A DNA stretch of 24,231 bases from positions 1-24,231 of the IMG/VR virus record IMGVR_UViG_3300009008_000247; one strand, given 5' to 3'. A model generated the notes under the pieces. That model worked only from the letters and a program-made list of their open reading frames with translations. It ran no database searches and was not told where the DNA came from. Below are positions 15,309-22,300 of the stretch, piece after piece (positions within the stretch are counted from its first letter, which is position 1; each line of letters opens with the position of its first letter). The position numbers and the translations under genes are program-made. This DNA comes from a virus.

Positions 15309-15357
15309 TGCTGATTCATATCGGAGAATGATGGGTTCAAATCACATCCTCAAACCA
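15309..15357 (+). other. tRNA 3'-half-like segment; possible attachment-site remnant
   Basis: Bases 15331-15347 read as a tRNA T-arm: atggg, loop ttcaaat, cacat, four of five pairs plus the conserved TTCAA. It is followed by a 7-base acceptor-like strand and A-CCA ending at 15357. A small hairpin (ctgat/atcgg, 15311-15324) sits where an anticodon arm would be, but its loop is only 4 bases. No matching 5' half (D-arm, acceptor 5' strand) is present. A 3' tRNA fragment is typical of a phage attP core; chance resemblance remains possible. Confidence 0.3.
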
Positions 15358-15614
15358 GAAAAGAAAACTGCTGTTACACAGCCGTTGCTGCAACAGTCTA
15401 AGATGGGGGTATCTGCTCATAACATTCATCACCTAACAGAAGTCTTAGGATACAGCAACTCATTGTCCCGTATCGTTTATCACATAAGGTGATTACTGTT
15501 CGGTCATTGACTACGTAAGATCTAGACTATTTGTCCAGTCATATATAACTATACCACAACCACAGAATTTGTTCAATGTTTTTTTAATATATTTCAAAAA
15601 GAATAAATATACCT

Positions 15615-15642
15615 TTAACATTATTTAGTTTTATGGTATACT
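15615..15642 (+). promoter_or_regulatory. Sigma-70-type promoter of the plus-strand island
   Basis: TTAACA (15615-15620), a 16-base spacer, then TATACT (15637-15642); each hexamer is one base from consensus. Start expected near 15649, with a short leader to the ribosome site TAAGGAG (15665-15671) and ATG 15677. It reads against all flanking genes. Confidence 0.65.
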
Positions 15643-15676
15643 TATATATATAAGGACAATAACTTAAGGAGTAAAT

Positions 15677-15871
15677 ATGTCTAACACAAAAAAAACTGGT
15701 AGTTATTTAGCAACTATAGTGATGATTGAGAATGAAATAAAAAGAGGAATGCTATTGCTTGAAAGAATACAAAAGGATCTGAATGAATTAAAGATAGCAA
15801 TGGCAGCGAATGTGCCTATTGATGATGTTGATACTGATAGGTGGGCACTATTAGAAAGGAAGTACAGATGA
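15677..15871 (+). CDS. Small helical protein of the plus-strand island (64 aa)
   Basis: First gene after the plus promoter with TAAGGAG five bases before ATG. Mostly helical (SYLATIVMIENEIKRGMLLL, ERIQKDLNELKIAMA), probably a coiled coil, ending DRWALLERKYR. No family recognised. Its TGA overlaps the next ATG (ATGA at 15868-15871), so it is co-translated with the GIY-YIG gene and may be its partner or just a leader gene. Confidence 0.6.
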   Translation: MSNTKKTGSYLATIVMIENEIKRGMLLLERIQKDLNELKIAMAANVPIDDVDTDRWALLERKYR

Positions 15872-16548
15872 AGAGATTTAACATTAAAGTACCTGTATTA
15901 GATTATGCAGGGAAAGCAACAGGAGAAACTTATATGAAGAATTTTACTGAAGAAGAATTAAAAGAAAGGAATAAGAACTTACCCTCAGATATGAAAGGCT
16001 GTAAGAAGTGTCATCAGGTTCTACCAATTATAGATTTTGGTAGTGACGTTCGTCAGCCTGATGCTCTCAATAGATATTGTAAGCCGTGTCATCGTAAGAA
16101 TTGTTCAAAGGCTAGATCTAAAAGAAAGAAACCAGCAGTGTATCAGTTGTTCTTTACTGATGGCAGCACCTACATTGGTTCCACTACTCAGAACTTTAAC
16201 GATAGGTTAGCAGTTCATAGGGCTAAGGTCGCTAAGAATATACATACCAATAAACTATTTAATTACTATGAACCTGAAGATATTACAGGTCGTGTTCTTA
16301 TGTTTATTGATAAGGAGCGAGATCTCCGTATGAATGAATATGCTTTGATTAAACATTTCAAATCTGTTTACGGAGCTAAGTGTCTTAATTTTGTAACCTA
16401 TAAGGAGGTAGACTGTGAAGTCGAAAGATCACAAATCGAGGTCAATGGAATCTTGGATGAAAATGGAGGAGAGGTTTGTAATGGAGTTGGACAAACGAAA
16501 GAAGTGGAATTGGAAGTCGAAGATAGAGGTGACGGAGTTCTTTTATGA
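15868..16548 (+). CDS. GIY-YIG endonuclease-like protein with zinc-ribbon (226 aa)
   Basis: A zinc-binding region, CKKCHQVLPIIDF (C45, C48) and RYCKPCHRKNC (C71, C74), precedes the nuclease domain at about 90-176. The GIY-like strand is VYQLFF (91-96) and the YIG motif is TYIGST (101-106). NDRLAVH carries the conserved Arg (R113), NEYALIKHF the metal-binding Glu (E157) and LNF the late Asn (N174). Such genes are usually mobile homing endonucleases cutting DNA. ATG 15868 is preferred over GTG 15841 because of AAAGGAA upstream and the ATGA overlap. Residues from about 177 on look non-conserved and coincide with another frame (16415-16624). Free-standing, not inside an intron. Confidence 0.75.
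   Translation: MKRFNIKVPVLDYAGKATGETYMKNFTEEELKERNKNLPSDMKGCKKCHQVLPIIDFGSDVRQPDALNRYCKPCHRKNCSKARSKRKKPAVYQLFFTDGSTYIGSTTQNFNDRLAVHRAKVAKNIHTNKLFNYYEPEDITGRVLMFIDKERDLRMNEYALIKHFKSVYGAKCLNFVTYKEVDCEVERSQIEVNGILDENGGEVCNGVGQTKEVELEVEDRGDGVLL
16401..16408 (+). promoter_or_regulatory. Ideal internal ribosome site before GTG 16415
   Basis: TAAGGAGG followed by six bases (tagact) and GTG, inside the GIY-YIG reading frame. It is the best plus-strand ribosome site in the window and supports an out-of-frame gene. Confidence 0.6.
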
Positions 16549-16624
16549 TACTCCAGCTAGGTTAGTAATTAATTTGATGCCACCTAAAAAGAAAAGGAAT
16601 GAAACTTTAGTCTGTTCAGTTTAG
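16415..16624 (+). CDS. Out-of-frame overlapping basic protein (69 aa, GTG start)
   Basis: Begins within the 3' part of the GIY-YIG gene, in another frame, and runs 76 bases past its stop. Support comes from the TAAGGAGG at 16401-16408 with ideal spacing, and from a stop that meets the opposing 16621-16773 gene tail to tail (4 shared bases). The product is Lys/Trp-rich (ELDKRKKWNWKSKIEVTEFF), then YDTPARLVINLMPPKKKRN. Later Met codons (16445, 16457, 16463) are alternative starts. No family is recognised. Either overprinting created a new gene, or the GIY-YIG tail is a read-on into an older gene. Confidence 0.5.
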   Translation: MKSKDHKSRSMESWMKMEERFVMELDKRKKWNWKSKIEVTEFFYDTPARLVINLMPPKKKRNETLVCSV

Positions 16625-16773
16625 ACTACATCAATCTTAACAACATAAAACTCAATACCTCTGGCATCTTCTATAGTTTTTAGTAGATGTTCCTCACAGG
16701 TATTGAGTTTTTGTTTTGGTGACTGGACTATAAATCTTACAACGTCAGTGCATTGCGGTATGTTACATGTCAT
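16621..16773 (-). CDS. Small zinc-finger-like protein (50 aa)
   Basis: ATG at 16771-16773 overlaps the TGA of the upstream 82-residue gene (ATGA). Sequence features: MTCNIPQCTDVVRFIVQSP, then LNTCEEHLLKTIEDARG and a hydrophobic beta end (IEFYVVKIDVV). C3, C8, C26 and H29 (CxxxxC ... CxxH) form a probable zinc site. The plan resembles the many small phage proteins with CxxC...CxxH around a beta strand, of unknown role. A 14-bp inverted repeat lies inside the coding sequence and serves as terminator for the opposite strand. Last gene of the right-hand minus block. Confidence 0.6.
   Translation of the reverse strand: MTCNIPQCTDVVRFIVQSPKQKLNTCEEHLLKTIEDARGIEFYVVKIDVV
16647..16717 (+). terminator. 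Intrinsic terminator of the plus-strand island
   Basis: Arms 16647-16660 and 16698-16711 are a perfect 14-bp inverted repeat. An inner stem (catct 16665-16669 with agatg 16685-16689, extended by cta/tag) makes a long imperfect hairpin, ended by tttttgtttt on the plus strand. It lies 23 bases after the stop at 16624 and inside the opposing gene 16621-16773. Confidence 0.75.
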
Positions 16774-17018
16774 TTCAAATACTTATCAATTATATCTGAT
16801 GTGATTTCATTTAGTTTCTCAATCATTTGTACAGCCATTACTAACTGCACCATATCTTTTGTTGATAAACTATTTCCACAGCCATCCATAGGTTGTCCAG
16901 ATTGGGTAGGTTTTGTACCCTCTATGGGACTTTCTTTAGATGCAGGTTGATTACCTTGGGCTAACCCTCGGGGCTGACCTATAGGCATAAAATTAGATGA
17001 TACTGGATCTATTTTCAT
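16770..17018 (-). CDS. Hypothetical protein (82 aa)
   Basis: The N-terminal half is Pro/Gln/Gly-rich and probably disordered (NFMPIGQPRGLAQGNQPASK). The C-terminal half is helical (TKDMVQLVMAVQMIEKLNEI, TSDIIDKYLK). Linked by TAATG to the upstream gene and by ATGA to the downstream one. No family recognised; a small virion or assembly protein is plausible from its neighbours. Confidence 0.55.
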   Translation of the reverse strand: MKIDPVSSNFMPIGQPRGLAQGNQPASKESPIEGTKPTQSGQPMDGCGNSLSTKDMVQLVMAVQMIEKLNEITSDIIDKYLK

Positions 17019-17404
17019 TAGGTTCTGGTACCGTAGTCTCCGAGACTTTCATCTCTACGGGCTGCTTCTGATTGAGACTTAGTAGCTTCTGCTCCTGTCT
17101 CCATACCTAAAGCTTCATCTTCTCGGGCTGAATAACCCTGTTTCTTAGATTCTTTAGTGTGGGCTTTCTTAAGTTGCTTGTGGTATTTCTTACCCTCAGC
17201 AGTCTTTGGATCCCAGTCTTCCACTAAGACTGTTACCTCTTCATAGAATTCATTTTCAATTGGTACCGCTGCAGCCATAGCCTCATCAACAGTTAGACTC
17301 TCATCCTCTAAAGGTAATGTAGCCTCAATATCTTCTTCGGGCATTCCTTCCAGAAGTACCACCATCTCATCTCTTTTCTCTTTGTCTGTTAGACCTTTAG
17401 CCAT
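17018..17404 (-). CDS. Acidic hypothetical protein with C-terminal repeat (128 aa)
   Basis: Charged and helical: LTDKEKRDEMVVLLEGMPEE, an acidic stretch with ATLPLEDESLTVDEAMAAA, then a basic HKQLKKAHTKESKKQG. Near the C-terminus two related segments occur, AREDEALGMETG and ARRDESLGDYGTR, about 22 residues apart, a small internal duplication. AAGGAG precedes ATG after a 39-base gap. Function unknown. Confidence 0.55.
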   Translation of the reverse strand: MAKGLTDKEKRDEMVVLLEGMPEEDIEATLPLEDESLTVDEAMAAAVPIENEFYEEVTVLVEDWDPKTAEGKKYHKQLKKAHTKESKKQGYSAREDEALGMETGAEATKSQSEAARRDESLGDYGTRT

Positions 17405-17443
17405 TTTATTTCTCCTTGTTTGTAATAGTAATGGACTTACTAA

Positions 17444-18040
17444 TCATTTTACTTTATCTATTGTTTGCATTTTCACTCTAAATTGAGTTTCATCAATGTC
17501 TTTAACATAATCAATCTCATTCTGAAGACCTTCGATTGAGTTTTCATAAAACCGTATATCATTTAACATGTTTCGTAGCTCTTGTTCTGTGAAGGGTGGG
17601 TTGCCTAATCTATCTATTGTATCTTCTAAGAGCTTACTGTGTTCATACATAGTTTCTTCGAAGTCCTCTATGACTGCATCTCTATAGTCGGCTGAGTCTT
17701 TTGTATAACCCTTCAGCATATCCATATGTTCTTGAGGGTCCATCCCTCCAACCGCATACTCAAAGGCTGCAGCATCAGCCTCACTAACCTCTTCCTCATA
17801 GCCTAACCACTTTGCCTCTGAAGCTTTATGTCTAGCTAATTCTTCTGGACTAACCTTATGTTTAGTAGTCTGTGTTTTCTTCTTTGGTTTGTAATGAAAA
17901 GACATTATCTTTTCTCCAGTCTCAGGATTTATAGTAGTACCACCCATGATACCACCAGTCCATTCCTCTACACCATACTCTTCTTTTATTTGTCTAGCTG
18001 CTTCTGCTTTAGGGTCAACTGATTCTTTAGGCTTTGCCAT
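17444..18040 (-). CDS. Charged helical hypothetical protein (198 aa)
   Basis: The N-terminus is Lys/Glu-rich (KPKESVDPKAEAARQIKEEY). A glycine-containing hairpin follows (GGIMGGTTINPETGEKIMSF), then a basic linker and a mostly helical C-terminal half (YEHSKLLEDTIDRLGNPPFT, IEGLQNEIDYVKDIDETQF) that may form a coiled coil. No known domain. The start lies inside the 3' end of the 50-residue gene 18027-18179, with GAGGGAAG upstream. It belongs to the right-hand block near virion genes, so an internal head or assembly protein is possible. Confidence 0.55.
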   Translation of the reverse strand: MAKPKESVDPKAEAARQIKEEYGVEEWTGGIMGGTTINPETGEKIMSFHYKPKKKTQTTKHKVSPEELARHKASEAKWLGYEEEVSEADAAAFEYAVGGMDPQEHMDMLKGYTKDSADYRDAVIEDFEETMYEHSKLLEDTIDRLGNPPFTEQELRNMLNDIRFYENSIEGLQNEIDYVKDIDETQFRVKMQTIDKVK

Positions 18041-18179
18041 ACTTCTTCCCTCTTTTCTTTGAGATATTAATAGCAGCTTCCTGTCTTAGAGCAGCCGCTC
18101 TACTAGGATGCTTACCTAATTTCTCACCAGTCTTCTTAGATACGAGACTATACTCTCCCTTTTTAATCTTCTTTATCAT
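18027..18179 (-). CDS. Small basic protein (50 aa)
   Basis: ATG at 18177-18179 overlaps the end of the lipoprotein gene by 17 bases, and the stop overlaps the start of the 198-residue gene. The product is highly basic: MIKKIKKGEYSLVSKKTGEK, then LGKHPSRAAALRQEAA and a KKRGKK end. 'Y-x-V-x-S-K-K-T-G-x-x-L-G-x-x-x-S-x-x-x-A' is a pattern I associate with tiny phage proteins often encoded among structural genes; their role is unknown. Confidence 0.55.
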   Translation of the reverse strand: MIKKIKKGEYSLVSKKTGEKLGKHPSRAAALRQEAAINISKKRGKKYGKA

Positions 18180-18510
18180 CTTCTGGATCTCCTAAACATC
18201 CTGCATCTAATCCAATGCAGCCATCACAGAATGAAATCATACATGTCTGTGACCATCTCATATTACAGCACTCAGTTCTAGTATACTTTTCACAGACAGG
18301 ATAAGATAAGTAGTGAAACAAATCAAATTGATCACAATCCATATCCTGAACGATATTAATCTCTACTGTTGGTACTTCAACTTCAATAGGTTCTGTCTCT
18401 ACTTGGATAGTACAGCCCTCTAAGAGCCACCCCATTGCAACCAGAGACAGAACCAAAATGATATTGAGTATCTGTAATCTAATTAATGATCTGTTATCTA
18501 ATAGTTTCAC
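18163..18510 (-). CDS. Cysteine-rich predicted lipoprotein (115 aa)
   Basis: Residues 1-33 form a lipoprotein signal: basic start, hydrophobic stretch NIILVLSLVAMGWLLEGC, with LLEGC as lipobox-like site (Cys33 would be lipidated). A Val/Glu-rich linker (VETEPIEVEVPTVEI) leads to a domain with about nine Cys, including MDCDQF, YPVCEKYTRTECCNM and SFCDGCIGLDAGC. That suggests a disulphide-bonded periplasmic or outer-membrane domain. GTG start overlaps the previous TAG (TAGTG). Possible roles are o-spanin, superinfection exclusion or envelope remodelling. The many Cys are unusual for an o-spanin, and no i-spanin partner is obvious nearby. Confidence 0.6.
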   Translation of the reverse strand: MKLLDNRSLIRLQILNIILVLSLVAMGWLLEGCTIQVETEPIEVEVPTVEINIVQDMDCDQFDLFHYLSYPVCEKYTRTECCNMRWSQTCMISFCDGCIGLDAGCLGDPEDDKED

Positions 18511-18848
18511 TAGTCAAAGTACAGTATACAGGCAGGGGTACCTAGATATGTAATTGGTCCTGTACTGCCATTTACTGGCAAAAAGTGGTGTACACCTGCT
18601 GCAGCTATGAGCTTAAGTCCTGCTGCAGCAATAGCAGCATCACCCGCTGGTTCAGTAGTTAGAAATACATCAGTACTATTAGCACAAACTAATACCCCTG
18701 TACAACCTGCTACTGCATCAGCACCACCTGCTGCAGCGGTAATTGCTGTCCACAAACTGGCATATGCTGCGGCTGCAGCGAGTAGTACTACCGTCGTTCT
18801 TCCATTTACTATTGGGTTGTTAGCCCATTGTCTTTCTCCTAATCCCAT
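18510..18848 (-). CDS. Alanine-rich possible virion decoration protein (112 aa)
   Basis: Begins MGLGERQWANNPIVNGRTT, followed by an alanine-rich body (LLAAAAAYASLWTAITAAAG and GDAAIAAAGLKLIAAAGVHH) and a beta-like end (LPVNGSTGPITYLGTPACIL). Small Ala/Gly/Thr-rich proteins with such an end often sit on phage heads or tails. AAGGAG precedes ATG. G+C content is raised compared with neighbours, like the capsid gene, fitting high expression. The assignment is only suggestive. Confidence 0.5.
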   Translation of the reverse strand: MGLGERQWANNPIVNGRTTVVLLAAAAAYASLWTAITAAAGGADAVAGCTGVLVCANSTDVFLTTEPAGDAAIAAAGLKLIAAAGVHHFLPVNGSTGPITYLGTPACILYFD

Positions 18849-18872
18849 CTTTATTCTCCTTTTAGTAATTAA

Positions 18873-19172
18873 TTAAGATGTTTCTTCTTCTAATTCTTCT
18901 TCTATCTCGTCTTTGTCTGTTGCAATTATAATATTAATTGCTGCACCATGTTTAGGATGTTGCTTAGATTCTGCATACCATGGTGGTCTGTGTCTTTGTT
19001 CGGGAAGTAAACCTCTACTTTTTAAGAATTCTAAAAGCATCTCTTCTAGTTTTTGTTCCCTAATTATTTCTTGTCTTCTTTCCTCAAACCTTTTTCGTGC
19101 CTCGTAGTGCTCATCTTCAGCCTGAGAAAATTTCTTCCACTCTTCTTGTTCTTTTCTAGTAAGTTTACTCAT
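18873..19172 (-). CDS. Highly charged coiled-coil protein (99 aa)
   Basis: ATG 19172 is chosen because it overlaps the upstream TGA (ATGA); the frame extends to 19187 but has no better start. The sequence is a long charged helix: LTRKEQEEWKKFSQAEDEHY, then ARKRFEERRQEIIREQKLEE. A polar Pro/His segment and an acidic tail (DKDEIEEELEEETS) follow. Placed right after the holin-like gene; a spanin-like or regulatory function is possible, but there is no membrane anchor. Function unknown. Confidence 0.55.
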   Translation of the reverse strand: MSKLTRKEQEEWKKFSQAEDEHYEARKRFEERRQEIIREQKLEEMLLEFLKSRGLLPEQRHRPPWYAESKQHPKHGAAINIIIATDKDEIEEELEEETS

Positions 19173-19354
19173 CTTCCATGTCTCCATTTTGTTGCAATGT
19201 CTACGGCAGCTTGGCTACCAATGTAGACTAAGGCTATAGCAGTCCAGTCTTCTGAGGCTAAGTTACCTGTAACTACAAATAAACTAGTGGCTGTAAGGAA
19301 TACGAACAGCTTACGACTAAACCACTTAGTTATTCCTGTGTCTACATATCCCAC
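19169..19354 (-). CDS. Holin-like two-helix membrane protein (61 aa)
   Basis: Two hydrophobic segments, LFVFLTATSLFVVTG (about 16-30) and WTAIALVYIGSQAAVDI (about 37-53), are separated by a short acidic turn and flanked by basic ends (WFSRK and KWRHGR). Size and topology fit small holins. GTG start overlaps the stop of the 1151-residue gene (TAGTG). No endolysin is adjacent in this window, so the lysis role is an inference from topology. Confidence 0.5.
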   Translation of the reverse strand: MGYVDTGITKWFSRKLFVFLTATSLFVVTGNLASEDWTAIALVYIGSQAAVDIATKWRHGR

Positions 19355-22300
19355 TACTTAATCCCCATTAACTCAAGAGCTTCTGCCATAGCTTCTTCAT
19401 CTGATAAAAGAATTCTTTGTTCTGTTGGTTTACCCATAACTGCACCACTACCAAACTCTTCTGTTACTTCATAGCCTGATCTTTCTGCCATAGACTTAGC
19501 AGCAGCGGCATCTGCTAATAACTTTTCACTTCTTGTAGTGCCAAATGGTACAGGCTTATCTTCTGCATATCTTTGTGCTAAAGCCGCAGGGTCTGTTTCA
19601 ACAATACCTCCCACACCCATACCAATACCAGGATATATTGCAGGTCCAAATTCTTGTATTGCTTGTGCTGCTTCTTTCCAGTCACCACTTTCTATAAGAG
19701 ATTTTATAAAATCAGGTATCATGATAGCAGCACCTGCTGGACCCATAGTTCTTCCTAAGCCTTTCAACGCTCCTTCACCTGCTACTGGTCTATGTATTCC
19801 TGTTGGCTTAGTGGTATATCTTTTTCCACCAACTAATCTAGGATAGGTTTCAATTGTAGCACCTTTGGGAATTGGTGCACCTACACCTGTTCCTGGTGGT
19901 GGTGGAGGTAAACGTTTAGTTCCTTTTGGTGGTGGTGGTAGACGAGGAGTTCCTTTTGGTCTAGGTGGAGGAAGATCCTGACCTTTACCTCCTGGTAGTG
20001 CCACGAACTGTCCTCTTCTTCTTAATGCCTCTTCTTCCATAGCCTGTAGGTTTCTCATCCACAAAGGTGGATCATCTGGACCACCAGCTAACCACTCTAA
20101 TTGTTGAGGTGCTCGTCCTGTAGCCTGAGCAGCAGTATCTTCAATTGCTTGTACGAATTCCGCAATTAATCTAGGATCTGCTTGAGGGTTATCTGCTCTT
20201 ACTAGTCTCATAATTTCTTCTAATGTTCGATGCATGTATGCATTATCTGTTGGTCCATACGCAGGACCGATAAGCCGACGTAGATATTCAGGAGCATTGC
20301 CCATTCCTTTAAGATTAAATGTTGATCTTTTTGCTTGTCCCACACTTCTAGCAGCCCTTCTCGATGCTCTTTCTACTCTTCTTTCTGCACCAGTCTTACT
20401 ACCTTCAAAGTCTTCACCCTCTAGTTTACCTCCTCTAACCATCTGTCTTCTTTTGGCATCTTTAGCAGCCTGAATAATTCTTTCTTGTTCTTTTACTCTA
20501 CGTGCTTCTTCAGGTGTTAGAGGATCATCCGCAATTGTACCTTCTTCTCTGGGTAGAACTCTTCTTCTTGCATCCTCTGCCTTAAGCTCCAATATGTCTT
20601 CTTCAGTAAGTGTAGGAAATTTTGTACCTAAGACTGGTGGTCCTGATGCCACCTCTTGCACGTCTGTCCAATCACCATGAAGCCTTCCTGATGCACCCTG
20701 AAGCCATGATGGAATTTCTACAGCACCTCTTTCACTCTTCAACAGTCGTAGAATTCTTGCTTTTATTCTTTTAATATTAGTATCTGCCAACTTAATATCT
20801 TCACCACGTCCACTCATCGTAGCTTTGGCTGCTTCAGTTCTAGCTAACTCTTCTCTGAGATCACCAATCTTTTTAGCTGTTTCAGTTTCCCTTCCAGTTA
20901 CGGCTGAGACTCTAGATCTCTTCTGTTTACCTATTCTTGCTTTCTCTGCTATATCATACTCATCTACTAGTAGTGCCATATCAAGTTGTTTTACAGCCAC
21001 TCTAGTGGCTGGGTCTGGATCATTAGCAAATGTTTCAATTATTTCTTTAAGTTCAAAAGAGTCTCTATTATTCAAAGACTTCCAAACTTTAACTAGTTCT
21101 TTAAGCTCTGCCTTACTGGGGGATCTTCCATTGACAGCCTGAAATACTTTAACAAATACTGACTTCTTAGGTGCCCTGCCTTTGGTTTTAATTATATGAC
21201 CAACAGTCTTAGGCTTGTCTTCTATAGGTGGACCACCAAGACCTGGACTTTCTGGAGGATCATCTACCAGACTGACCGTTATCCCTTCTCTCATTGGATG
21301 ACCTTCAGGTAACCTAGCCCTAAGTGCATCCTCCTCATCAAAAGTTAGATCTACCATTTCACCAGTAGCTAAGTCTTGTCTTTGCAGCGTCTCAAGTTGT
21401 TGTTCAATATGCCTTACCATCAATCCAAATGCTTGTTTCTCTGCTGGAAGGTTGTCAGGATCATAGCCTTGTGCTCTTAATCTAGCTCTTTCTTGATTAT
21501 TATAGATTCTTCTTTCACGTTCCTGTTGAGTAATACCTTTTTCATTTGGATCTAGATCTCCCTTCCCTAGTACTGGTGGTCCTCCTGTAGATGGAATCTG
21601 AGGTGGGTCATCAATTATAGAAACCCCTTCCAGTTCTGCTAACTCTTCTGGTGTAGGCATTAGTCTAGGTACGTCCCTTGATCCCCATTCAGGTACTGGT
21701 GGTTCTGGGATAACATCCTTTGGTGGCTTACCTCCTGGTGGTATACCCCCTGCTATAGCTAATCCTCCTACTGCCTCTTGTTCCTCCTCATCTAAGAGGG
21801 GTAACGCAGCAGCAATCAGAATGCCCAGTATACCCTTAGTAATCTTCTTTGGTAGTTTGATACCTAAAGACTTTGCAGCCCTCTTTAGACGTTCTAACTC
21901 AGCCCCTACAGGGGGAGCTTTAGGAATGAATCCAACTACACGGGCTTCAGGATGACCCGTCATTCCTGGCTTCCGCATAGGTCTTTCAATAATACCTTGT
22001 TCTGTAAGTCTAGTCTCTGCAGCCATTATATTTTCTAATGCTCCCAACTCTCTAGCTTCTGCAGGAGTGCTATCAAAAACTGTTACCAGATCACTTAAAA
22101 CTTCAGGAGTATACTTAGGATCTTTTAAGATTCCTTCTACATACATGTTGGCATTTAGAATATTCTCAAACCAAAGCTTTCTCTTTTCTAATCTATCTGG
22201 TCCACTCTTCTCATATGACTCTGCCAATTGTTTACTAGGAGAATAAAATCTACCGTCACGCAAATCAAACAGTTCCCCAAGTACTCTCTTAGAAGTCTGC

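Larger units (their letters stand above)
15105..15676. other. Longest intergenic region; structured, no confident gene
   Basis: Divergent junction between the minus small-gene operon and the plus-strand island. It contains the inverted repeat at 15182-15206, a perfect 8-bp palindrome ctgatcag (15265-15272), a C7 run just after, the tRNA-like segment (15309-15357), small hairpins cctaa/ttagg (15432-15449) and atcac/gtgat, and the plus promoter at 15615-15642. An open plus frame at 15301-15492 (63 aa) has no ribosome site. The centre (about 15260-15530) is richer in G+C than the flanks and could be a non-coding RNA or attachment region. Confidence 0.5.

Noticed and set aside
15297-15357. Complete tRNA gene
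   Set aside because: Only a T-arm and 3' end fit; there is no D-arm, the acceptor pairs poorly (about 4 of 7) and the anticodon-like hairpin has a 4-base loop.
15301-15492. Plus-strand frame of 63 aa in the intergenic region
   Set aside because: No ribosome site before its ATG, starts inside the tRNA-like segment and has no recognisable features; kept only as a remark in the intergenic entry.
18607-18876. Plus-strand frame of 89 aa
   Set aside because: Antisense shadow of the alanine-rich gene 18510-18848; no ribosome site.
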